DNA from: Acidimicrobiales bacterium
GTDB lineage: Bacteria; Actinomycetota; Acidimicrobiia; Acidimicrobiales; SHLQ01
Assembly: GCA_020628865.1 (NCBI GenBank)
Contig: JAHDEJ010000025.1
Coordinates: 48,310-84,776 of the forward strand
Direction: 5' to 3'
Length of the DNA stretch: 36,467 bases
Numbering within the stretch: position 1 is the first letter of the stretch; the number at the start of each line of letters is the position of its first letter. This document shows positions 31,103 through 36,467 of the stretch, piece by piece. The notes below the pieces were generated by a model. It did not search any database and was not told the DNA's origin. It was given only the letters and a program-made list of their open reading frames with translations. Position numbers and translations under genes: made by a program.

Positions 31103-31830
31103 ATCGTTCCGGACGTGCCGTCCTCATGTTCTTTGCGGGCGCAATGCTCGCCCGCCTGATCGTCTCCGGCGGCTTCGGCTGGTTCGTGCAGCAGCGCATG
31201 AAGTGGCCACTGATCATCGCAGCCGCGGCCCTCATCCTCTTCGGGCTCGTCGAGGTGATCGTCAGCTGGCGTGAAGAATCCGACACGCCTGACACCGCCG
31301 GCCGGTCGCGTGGGCCGCTCGTCGGTTGGCTTCTGGCCCTGCCGTTGCTCGTCCTCGTTTCGGTCTCCCCCACCGCACTCGGCGCTGCAGCCGCAGATCG
31401 CGTGGACGCCTACACACCAACTGAAGCCGAGAACCCGTTCGAGCCCATCGACGCATCCGATGGCCCCGTCGAGATGCGAGTCCTGGACTTCCTCGATCGA
31501 GCCATGTGGGATGAGGAACGAAGCCTCGAAGAGGTGACCGTTCGGCTCGAAGGACTCGTGGTCAACGACGAAGACCACACGGCTGGCTTCACGCTCACCC
31601 GTTTCCTCGTGAGCTGCTGCGCCGCGGACGGCATCCCCCTCCAGGTCGACCTGTACGACGTGGGCCGCACGTTCGAGGACGACACCTGGGTCATCGCCGA
31701 CGTGCGTTGGATCCCGCCGGACATCCCGTACACGGACATGCCGTCAGCCGAACGCCGGATTGCAGCGAAGGTCGTCAGCCTCACGGAGGTACCGGACGCC
31801 CGCAAGGACCCGTACGAGTCTCCCTACTAG
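31099..31830 (+). CDS. TIGR03943-family (YcgQ-like) membrane protein
   Basis: A 243-residue partner of the permease. The GTG start overlaps the permease stop (GTGA), implying translational coupling. The N-terminus has three hydrophobic stretches (AVLMFFAGAMLARLIVSG, PLIIAAAALILFGLVEVIV and LVGWLLALPLLVLVSVSP). The outside domain follows: MRVLDFLDRAMWDE, VTVRLEGLVVND, TLTRFLVSCCAADGIPLQVD (a conserved Cys pair), DTWVIADVRWI and PYTDMPSAERRI. Family knowledge links it to the DUF318 permease and to metal transport; its mechanism is not known. The stop at 31830 is 87 bp before the selenoprotein gene. Confidence 0.85.
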   Translation: MNRSGRAVLMFFAGAMLARLIVSGGFGWFVQQRMKWPLIIAAAALILFGLVEVIVSWREESDTPDTAGRSRGPLVGWLLALPLLVLVSVSPTALGAAAADRVDAYTPTEAENPFEPIDASDGPVEMRVLDFLDRAMWDEERSLEEVTVRLEGLVVNDEDHTAGFTLTRFLVSCCAADGIPLQVDLYDVGRTFEDDTWVIADVRWIPPDIPYTDMPSAERRIAAKVVSLTEVPDARKDPYESPY

Positions 31831-31904
31831 GCCGACTTGTGAACGGACGGTAAGAGTTCGTTCAAACCCTTGGCCGGCCGGCTTCTCCGAGGCGGTGCGC
31901 CCCA

Positions 31905-31910
31905 TACCCT
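31905..31910 (+). promoter_or_regulatory. -10 box of a leaderless promoter for the selenoprotein gene
   Basis: TACCCT, 7 nt, then the GTG at 31918. This supports that start and gives the gene its own promoter, separate from the permease operon. Confidence 0.5.
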
Positions 31911-31917
31911 TGAGCAT

Positions 31918-32412
31918 GTGCCGTTCCGACTTCGCCTCCTCGCCGTTGCGGTACTGCTCGCACTTTCGGCCGCGGCCTGCGGCGGGACCAGTGAAACGGT
32001 CGGAACTGGCAGCGCCAACGAGCATCTGACGGACGAGTTCTCGACGCTCGCCGGAGAGACGATCGACCTTGCGTCGCTGCAAGGTGAGGACGTCGTGCTC
32101 TGGTTCTGGGCGCCATGGTGACCGTTTTGACGGGCCGAAGCCCCCACGGTCGTGGAGGTCGAACAACGCTATGGAGATCAGGTCCGCATCATCGGTGTGC
32201 CCGGACTCGCCGGTGAGAGCAGCATGCGCGAGTTCGTCGCTGACACCAGCACGGACGGCCTGATCCACGTTCCGGACGTGGACGGCGAAATCTGGACCCG
32301 CTTCGGGGTCACCCAACAGCGCACCTACGTCTTCATCGACGACGACGGCACCTGGCGCACCTCGGGTTATGGCTCGCTCCAGGAAGACGTCGAGGGTCTG
32401 ATCGCGCAGTGA
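31918..32412 (+). CDS. Double-selenocysteine (UxxU) thioredoxin-fold lipoprotein, MPT53/DsbE-like
   Basis: 164 codons in one frame with two internal TGA codons, at 32119 and 32128. The translation starts with a lipoprotein signal (VPFRLRLLAVAVLLALSAAA, then Cys21 of the lipobox). The redox strand is VVLWFWAPW-U68-PF-U71-RAEAP, which is the thioredoxin/TlpA active site (FWAPWCPxCxxEAP) with both Cys as TGA. After it come VVEVEQRYGDQVRIIGVPGL, MREFVADTSTDGLIHVPDVD and IWTRFGVTQQRTYVFIDDDG, matching secreted MPT53/DsbE-type thioredoxins as I remember them. There is no other Cys in the mature protein except the lipidated one. There are no frameshifts and the stop is TGA at 32410. It is a likely extracytoplasmic disulfide or peroxide reductase. 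The usual cis-Pro before the third strand is Arg (QQRTY). Insertion of Sec is inferred, not proven. Confidence 0.86.
32140..32159 (+). promoter_or_regulatory. Candidate bacterial SECIS hairpin with GGUC apical loop
   Basis: GCCCCCAC (32140-32147) pairs with GTGGAGGT (32152-32159), with one C-A mismatch and a terminal G-U, around the loop GGTC (32148-32151). The loop starts 17 nt after the second TGA and 26 nt after the first, within the 16-37 nt range known for bacterial SECIS. The E. coli fdhF SECIS also exposes GGUC-type bases for SelB. An alternative larger hairpin (32120-32151) overlaps it. Confidence 0.5.
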
Positions 32413-32421
32413 GGTCGTCGC

Positions 32422-33551
32422 TCAGCTGAGGTGGCGGGCCAGATACTGAACGAAGTCCCAGATGGTTCCTTCGTAGTCGTCGGGGGCCAACGGGCCACCC
32501 TGGTAGTGACGGGTCGCCAGTGCAGTCTGGAGTACCTCGAGCTTCTCCCGGTCCTCGGCGTTGAACGCCCGACACAACTCGACATAGTCGGCGACATCGT
32601 CGGCACCCGGTCATCGTGGAGCCCCGTCACGCCCCAGCGGATGCCGACCCGGTCGACGCCGATGGGTCGAAGGCACATGAAGAGGGTGAAGTTCGTCGCC
32701 ATGCCGACCACGAGGTTGGGGAAGACCCCGTACATCGGCGAGTTGTTGCGTTCCTCATCGGTCAGGTCTGCGTGAAACGGGCCTCGGGGTGGGTACGCAG
32801 GGTCGTAGAAGGCGTGGTAGCCGGTCCACGCATCTCCCGACACCATCTTCTTCGAGAGGCGAGTCGGCGTGATCGGGTGGAGCGTCGTGGGATGGATGGC
32901 GCTGAGGTGGTAGCCCTCCATGAAGTTCTCGAAGAGACACTTCCAGTTGCAGGCCCACTCGGTGTCCTCGAGGAAGACCAGAAAGCGCTCGTCGGGGTGG
33001 TAGTTGGCGACGATGTCCTGCAGGCCTCCAAGGCGCTCGGCGAGCGGCGCCGCTTCGCCGTCGAGGTTGACGAAGATCCACCCGTTCCACAGCTCGGTGC
33101 GGAAGCGGGGAAGTGCGCACGTGGACGCATCGAAACCGGATCGGCCGGCCATGAGCGGTGCGTTGACGAGTTGACCGGCGGCGTCGTAGCTCCAGTGGTG
33201 ATAGCCGCAGGTGAAGCGCCGAGCACTGCCCGATCCGTCGACGATCCGATTGCCCCGATGACGACACACGTTCGAGAGGGCTTGAACCCGACCTTCATGA
33301 CGAACGAGCAGCAGCTGTTCGCCGAGGAGTTCCGTCGCGAAGTGGTCCCCGTCGTTTCGCAGCTCGCCGACGTGACCGACGCACATCCACTCCCGCCGCA
33401 GCAGGTGTTCCGTCTCCAGTTCCAGGAATTCCGCCGACGTGTAGAAGGCCGCCCCGAGCGCGCTCGCACTGCCGTCGTCGAGCGATGCCAGTCGGGCCAG
33501 TTCTTCCTGGAGGACGGCGACGTCGACGCTCGCTGCGTGCGATTGGACCAT
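32422..33551 (-). pseudogene. Rieske ring-hydroxylating oxygenase alpha subunit with a C-terminal frameshift
   Basis: From the ATG at 33551 the frame gives a Rieske non-haem iron oxygenase: VCRHRGNRIVDG and FTCGYHHWSYD (Cys-His and Cys-His cluster ligands), then LFENFMEGYHLSAIHPTTLH (the two iron His). Near 32605-32616 the homology leaves this frame. The remaining correct sequence is in the next frame: ADDVADYVELCRAFNAEDRE, then KLEVLQTALATRHYQGGPLA and WDFVQYLARHLS with stop at 32422. The restored part holds the EDxxxLE motif whose Asp is the third iron ligand. As it stands, the unshifted frame ends at 32367 with a nonsense tail and no ligand. One missing base, for example a C in the GACCGGG run, would explain it. 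This may be a real decay, a sequencing error or, less likely, programmed shifting. Confidence 0.82.
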
Positions 33552-33557
33552 CCGCCA

Positions 33558-33563
33558 ACACTA
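33558..33563 (-). promoter_or_regulatory. -10 box of a leaderless promoter for the Rieske oxygenase
   Basis: On the minus strand TAGTGT, 6 nt, then the ATG at 33551. It supports the chosen start. The LysE gene ends 27 bp upstream of this box. Confidence 0.5.
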
Positions 33564-33589
33564 CGGCGATGGCCAGCACCGCCGCTGCC

Positions 33590-34177
33590 TCAGAGGACGG
33601 CCCACACGCCGAATCCGATCATGCAGAGCCCGCCAACCCGGCTGATCACGAGGAGGGTCTGCGGGGCAACTCGATGTCCGATGCCGCCAGCCCCCGCACC
33701 GAGCACGAGGTGGTAGCCGAAGGAGGCGACCATCGCCCCGGAGAGAAAGAGGGCGACGGCACGAGGTTCGGTGGCGAACGGTGTGGCGGCAAGGATCGCC
33801 AGCCAAGCGCCGAACACGCTTGGGGTGAGCGCCGTGAGCAGGAAGAACGTGCGGCCGGGCCGGGAGATGGAGCGTGCGATGCCCTGTGTGACCGTCGGCC
33901 GGAGCACCAGCAAGGCACCAAGACCGAACACGACGAACGCAGACACGAGTTGGGCGCCATCGAAGAACGCAGCGGGGAGCGTGCCACCCAGGACGACAAG
34001 GATGGCAGCGAGCGTTGCGACGACGCTGTCACCGCCGGCGATACCGACAGCGCCCCAAGCAGCTCCTCGTCGGCCCTGCTGCACACCGACCTCGATGAGG
34101 CTGAGCGCTACGGGGCCGGGAGGAAGAACGGCGACGAGGCCGACGCCGAAACCGAGGATGAGAGTCTGCAACACCAT
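33590..34177 (-). CDS. LysE-family amino-acid exporter
   Basis: A 195-residue membrane protein with about six hydrophobic segments. The N-terminus MVLQTLILGFGVGLVAVLPPGPVALSLIEVGVQQGRRGAAWGAVGIAGGDS shows the family GPxxL(S/T) motif (here PPGPVALSLIEVGVQQGRR) and the following G-x-A-x-GD. Later segments include FVVFGLGALLVLRPTV, FFLLTALTPSVFGAWLA and TLLVISRVGGLCMIGFGVWA. It likely exports amino acids or related compounds. The frame is open far upstream, but the ATG at 34177 begins the membrane domain. It is divergent from an Lrp regulator with 82 bp between starts, the usual pairing for controlled amino-acid export. Confidence 0.85.
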   Translation of the reverse strand: MVLQTLILGFGVGLVAVLPPGPVALSLIEVGVQQGRRGAAWGAVGIAGGDSVVATLAAILVVLGGTLPAAFFDGAQLVSAFVVFGLGALLVLRPTVTQGIARSISRPGRTFFLLTALTPSVFGAWLAILAATPFATEPRAVALFLSGAMVASFGYHLVLGAGAGGIGHRVAPQTLLVISRVGGLCMIGFGVWAVL

Positions 34178-34247
34178 GCGGACATCGTGACGAATCGACA
34201 GCCGGAAAGGCGCCTGACTTCTTCCGCCGCACCACCTTCCGACAGGA

Positions 34248-34253
34248 TATTCT
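34248..34253 (+). promoter_or_regulatory. -10 box of a leaderless promoter for the Lrp gene
   Basis: TATTCT, 6 nt, then the ATG at 34260. The intergenic space with lysE is 82 bp and probably holds the regulator's binding site. Confidence 0.5.
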
Positions 34254-34259
34254 TCTGCC

Positions 34260-34709
34260 ATGGATGATGTTGACAAAAGAATCATCGCCCAACTGCAGAA
34301 CGACGGAAGGATCTCGGTCACCGAGCTGGCCGACCGACTCCCGCTCAGCCTCTCGGCAACGAGCGAGCGTCTCCGCCGCCTGCTCGACTCCGGGCTCATC
34401 ACCGGCTTTGCGGCAACCGTGGACCCTGCTGCAGTCGGCCGAATGATCGAGGCGCTTGTCGACGTTCGATTCGGGCCCGGCGGGTACGCGCCCGACATCG
34501 ACTTCGGGGGTGGCACCCTCGCCGGCGTCGTCGACGCCGTGCACCTCACCGGCCGGTTCGACATGCAGCTGCGCGTGGCCGCTCGGGATGTCGCAGAGCT
34601 CGACGGCATTCTCGAGTCGCTGAAGGACGATCTGCAGGCGGAGGAGACCAACACTCGCCTGATCCTTCGCAACATCGCCGGCTTCCCACGGCCGACTCCG
34701 CTCGACTGA
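34260..34709 (+). CDS. Lrp/AsnC-family transcriptional regulator
   Basis: A 149-residue protein. The N-terminal winged helix-turn-helix is typical: MDDVDKRIIAQLQNDGRISV, TELADRLPLSLSATSERLRR and LLDSGLITGFAATVDPAAVG. The C-terminal RAM effector domain follows (VDAVHLTGRFDMQLRVAARD; LRNIAGFP). It probably senses an amino acid and controls the divergent LysE exporter, as LysG, Lrp and similar regulators do for their exporters (inference from context). It is followed 30 bp later by queF, which has its own leaderless -10. Confidence 0.9.
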   Translation: MDDVDKRIIAQLQNDGRISVTELADRLPLSLSATSERLRRLLDSGLITGFAATVDPAAVGRMIEALVDVRFGPGGYAPDIDFGGGTLAGVVDAVHLTGRFDMQLRVAARDVAELDGILESLKDDLQAEETNTRLILRNIAGFPRPTPLD

Positions 34710-34726
34710 TCTCGACGATCGGGGCC

Positions 34727-34732
34727 TAGCCT
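34727..34732 (+). promoter_or_regulatory. -10 box of a leaderless promoter for queF
   Basis: TAGCCT, 7 nt, then the GTG at 34740. There is no preQ1 riboswitch; the space is too short. Confidence 0.45.
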
Positions 34733-34739
34733 CAGAGCC

Positions 34740-35123
34740 GTGAACGACCAACCGATGCTCGGCCGCCATGTCTCTTCCGATGAATACGGACGACTCGACA
34801 CGTTTCCGGTCGATCGCCCCGTGCGTGTCACCTTCACGACCGACGAGCTCCAGGCGCTCTGCCCAGCGGTCGACGGCATCCAGCCAGACATCTACCGGGC
34901 CACCATCTCGTACACCGCCGTCACGGAGGCGATCGAGTCCAAGTCGTTGAAGCTGATGTTGACCACGTACCGGGATCAGCGGATCTTCGCAGAACATCTC
35001 GTCGGCGAACTTGCCGACCGCATCGCGGCGATCGGGGAAGGCGTGGCCGACGTCGAGGTCACGCTGTCGCAGAATGTTCGGGGCGGCATCGCCACCGAAG
35101 TGACCGCCACCTCTGCGACCTGA
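34740..35123 (+). CDS. queF: NADPH-dependent 7-cyano-7-deazaguanine reductase
   Basis: A 127-residue unimodular QueF. The core reads FTTDELQALCPAVDGIQPDIY, where the Cys is the nucleophile that forms the thioimide with preQ0 and the Asp of QPD is the general acid (first 20: FTTDELQALCPAVDGIQPDI). It continues with RATISYTAV and the signature ESKSLKLMLTTYRDQRIFAE (substrate Glu and NADPH site). It reduces preQ0 to preQ1 in queuosine synthesis. No other queuosine genes (queC, queD, queE, tgt) are in the window. The length is close to small QueF proteins. The start is a GTG with a leaderless -10. Confidence 0.9.
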   Translation: MNDQPMLGRHVSSDEYGRLDTFPVDRPVRVTFTTDELQALCPAVDGIQPDIYRATISYTAVTEAIESKSLKLMLTTYRDQRIFAEHLVGELADRIAAIGEGVADVEVTLSQNVRGGIATEVTATSAT

Positions 35124-35184
35124 AGCATCCGGAGCTTCGGCGAAACGGCGGCACATCTTGATGGGTCGTCTGACCCAATTGACG

Positions 35185-35213
35185 AGGAATTCCTAATCCG
35201 TTGGGCCCAACGG
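35185..35213. promoter_or_regulatory. Two adjacent perfect palindromes upstream of the response regulator
   Basis: AGGAATTCCT (35185-35194) and CCGTTGGGCCCAACGG (35198-35213), both perfect, in the 173-bp gap between queF and the response regulator. A small hairpin, GGGTC-GTCT-GACCC, lies just before. They may be operator sites or a terminator for queF. Confidence 0.5.
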
Positions 35214-35296
35214 CCGATGGAGCCTCAGTTTCAATGAAGAAATTGTCCTTGGCGAGGACCGTGATCGGTCGGTCGCCGGAGTCAAAGGCGGCAAAC

Positions 35297-35806
35297 ATGG
35301 AGAACCCCCAGAACCGAAATCCGCACGACGATCAGCCAGTTCGCATCCTCGTGGCCGACGCAGATCGAAGTGAACATCTGTTGTTGACGATGGCAGCCGA
35401 AGAGTGCCAGCAACACGTCCACTTCGACTTCGTGAGAACCGGCGATGAATTGCTCCGCTCGTTGACCAACGACAGCTTCCCCATCCCGGACCTGTTGCTG
35501 CTCGACCTGCACCTTCCCCGCGTCGACGCCCATTCGGTGCTCATTTCGTTGGGCCTGCACGAACGGCTCACCCATCTGCCGGTCGTCGTGCTCGCTCCGC
35601 AGCCGTCCGCTTCGGATGCGCGCGCCTGTTACGCATTCGGGGCGTTTCACGTCGAGACGAAACCGCGCACGTTCGGGGACATGGTTGAACTCGTCGACCA
35701 CCTCACCGACCCGGCTCGGACCGACGCCATCCGGCCGTTCGATCTTGGATCGTTCGACGCCAAGCTGACCGGCGAGAACACCGACATCGCCGAACTCGAC
35801 GGCTGA
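35297..35806 (+). CDS. Single-domain response regulator (Rcp1-like receiver)
   Basis: A 169-residue receiver with no output domain. It has the acidic pair in VRILVADADRSEH, the phosphoacceptor Asp in LLLLDLHLPRVD, the conserved Lys in ETKPRTF, and an extended loop before the Asp (RTGDELLRSLTNDSFPIPDL) as in Rcp1-type regulators that pair with phytochrome-like kinases. The switch Thr/Ser position appears to be Ala (PVVVLAPQPSA). A C-terminal extension of about 30 residues is acidic. The ATG at 35297 has AAAGG 7-8 nt upstream; an ATG at 35234 is possible. No histidine kinase is nearby. Confidence 0.82.
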   Translation: MENPQNRNPHDDQPVRILVADADRSEHLLLTMAAEECQQHVHFDFVRTGDELLRSLTNDSFPIPDLLLLDLHLPRVDAHSVLISLGLHERLTHLPVVVLAPQPSASDARACYAFGAFHVETKPRTFGDMVELVDHLTDPARTDAIRPFDLGSFDAKLTGENTDIAELDG

Positions 35807-35810
35807 TGTC

Positions 35811-36440
35811 CTAGTCGGCGAGCCGGCCCATGCGTTCGGCCACGAGCCGGTCCGCGGCATCGCCATCGGCCAACCCGGAACGTACGCCTCGCTGATCGGC
35901 GTCGACCTTGTCCTGGCTCAACTTCGCCTTGGCCTCGAGACCGTGAACCACGAGTTCCACGCCGACGATCCCGCGGAGCCGCAGAGCGATGTAGTCCTCC
36001 GGCGCGTCTGCCACGGCCCACGGAGTCGCCCGCCCCGCCTCGTGTCGGTCGGTGAGACGGGTGACGAGGTCGTGAACCCAGGTCGGGTCGTCATGGACGA
36101 CGAGTGAGCCGGTCGCATGGACGGCTTCGTAGTTCCACGTCGGGACGACTTCGTGGGTTTGTGTCTTAGTCGGGTAGTTGTTCGGCGAGATGTAGGCGTC
36201 CGGGCCGGACACGATCACCAACGAGTCGACGGACGGATCGACCTGTTTCCAGTGTTCGTTCGCCCGCGCCACGTGGCCCTGGAGGCGAAGTCCAGCGTCA
36301 TCCTCGACGAGCAGCATCGGCAGGGCCGTTGCCAAGAGCCCGTCTGCCGTCATGGAGACGAGCTGCACAAGCGGTGTGAGCTTGAGCAGTTCGACGAGTG
36401 CCGAGCGTTCATCGGTGGCGAAGTGCCGGGGCACGTACAT
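35811..36440 (-). CDS. FMN-binding negative transcriptional regulator / PaiB family
   Basis: A 209-residue split-barrel flavin-binding protein. It begins MYVPRHFATDERSALVELLK, typical of PaiB, and carries PLVQLVSMTADGLLATALPM, LQGHVARANEHWKQV, VIVSGPDAYISPNNYPTKTQ (with the PaiB SPxxYPxK pattern), VPTWNYEAVHATGSL and LRGIVGVELVVHGLEAKAKLSQ. These residues bind FMN in related proteins. In Bacillus PaiB was described as a negative regulator of protease and sporulation genes; the molecular role is uncertain, and a flavin-dependent enzyme is possible. GGAGAGGA lies about 11 nt before the ATG. It converges on the response regulator with 4 bp between stops. Confidence 0.9.
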   Translation of the reverse strand: MYVPRHFATDERSALVELLKLTPLVQLVSMTADGLLATALPMLLVEDDAGLRLQGHVARANEHWKQVDPSVDSLVIVSGPDAYISPNNYPTKTQTHEVVPTWNYEAVHATGSLVVHDDPTWVHDLVTRLTDRHEAGRATPWAVADAPEDYIALRLRGIVGVELVVHGLEAKAKLSQDKVDADQRGVRSGLADGDAADRLVAERMGRLAD

Positions 36441-36467
36441 GGGAAGACGATCCTCTCCGAGGCAACG

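Noticed and set aside
31870-32121. A short protein ending at the first TGA as a complete gene
   Set aside because: It stops inside the thioredoxin active site, and the rest of the fold follows in the same frame, so the TGA is better read as a Sec codon.
31918-32412. Reading the thioredoxin gene as an ordinary pseudogene
   Set aside because: Only the two active-site Cys codons are changed, there are no frameshifts, the fold is well conserved and a SECIS-like hairpin follows. It remains the fallback if no Sec machinery exists in the genome.
32616-33716. A 366-residue plus-strand frame across the Rieske gene
   Set aside because: It is antisense to clear Rieske and iron-ligand motifs.
34710-34740. 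preQ1 riboswitch before queF
   Set aside because: Only 30 bp separate the genes, and a leaderless -10 occupies the space.

Overview
The window is about 36 kb of high-GC, gene-dense chromosomal DNA. Nothing in it looks like phage, plasmid or an IS element. Gene content and style point to an actinobacterium, most likely of the Acidimicrobiia/Ilumatobacter type; that placement is inference. The pointers are GTG/TTG starts, many genes that begin 6-7 nt after a TANNNT -10 box with no ribosome binding site (leaderless), an actinobacterial-type SerC, an amphi-Trp protein and an MPT53-like secreted thioredoxin. No rRNA, tRNA, CRISPR array or integrase was seen, and no gap between genes exceeds about 300 bases.

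Layout. 1-2.9 kb: the N-terminal part of an S9-type peptidase (runs off the left edge), then a thioesterase, an APH-type kinase and an amphi-Trp protein. 3-6.8 kb: divergent aspC-like and serC aminotransferases and a beta-propeller-like protein. 6.8-10.7 kb: a TetR repressor and the oxidoreductase it probably controls across a 33-bp operator, then an SDR, a P-loop kinase and a methyltransferase. 10.7-18.4 kb, all minus strand: rsgA, two tandem HD-GYP phosphodiesterases with Thr-rich linkers and an outside C-terminal domain, a free copy of that domain, and ftsH. 18.4-24.4 kb: a membrane-anchored sulfite-oxidase-like molybdoenzyme, a MoxR/chaperone-like AAA ATPase, and a 976-residue secreted protein with a degenerate SGNH domain, Pro-Glu-Asp repeats, thrombospondin type 3 repeats and RTX repeats. 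24.5-29.9 kb: a glycogen operon, glgA plus a natural MalQ-GlgB fusion. 30-31.8 kb: a His-rich permease and its TIGR03943 partner, probably for a metal such as zinc. 31.9-36.4 kb: the thioredoxin gene described next, a frameshifted Rieske oxygenase, a LysE exporter with a divergent Lrp regulator, queF, a response regulator and a PaiB-like protein.

The most striking item is 31918-32412. It encodes a thioredoxin-fold lipoprotein in which both active-site cysteines are in-frame TGA codons (W-TGA-P-F-TGA-R). Homology continues unbroken on both sides in one frame, and a hairpin with a GGUC apical loop lies just downstream. I read it as a double-selenocysteine (UxxU) thioredoxin. Ordinary gene calling would split it in two or call it a pseudogene. 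The second item of interest is the pair of HD-GYP receptors, whose presumed sensor lies outside the membrane at the C-terminus and which share a conserved 26-bp upstream element.
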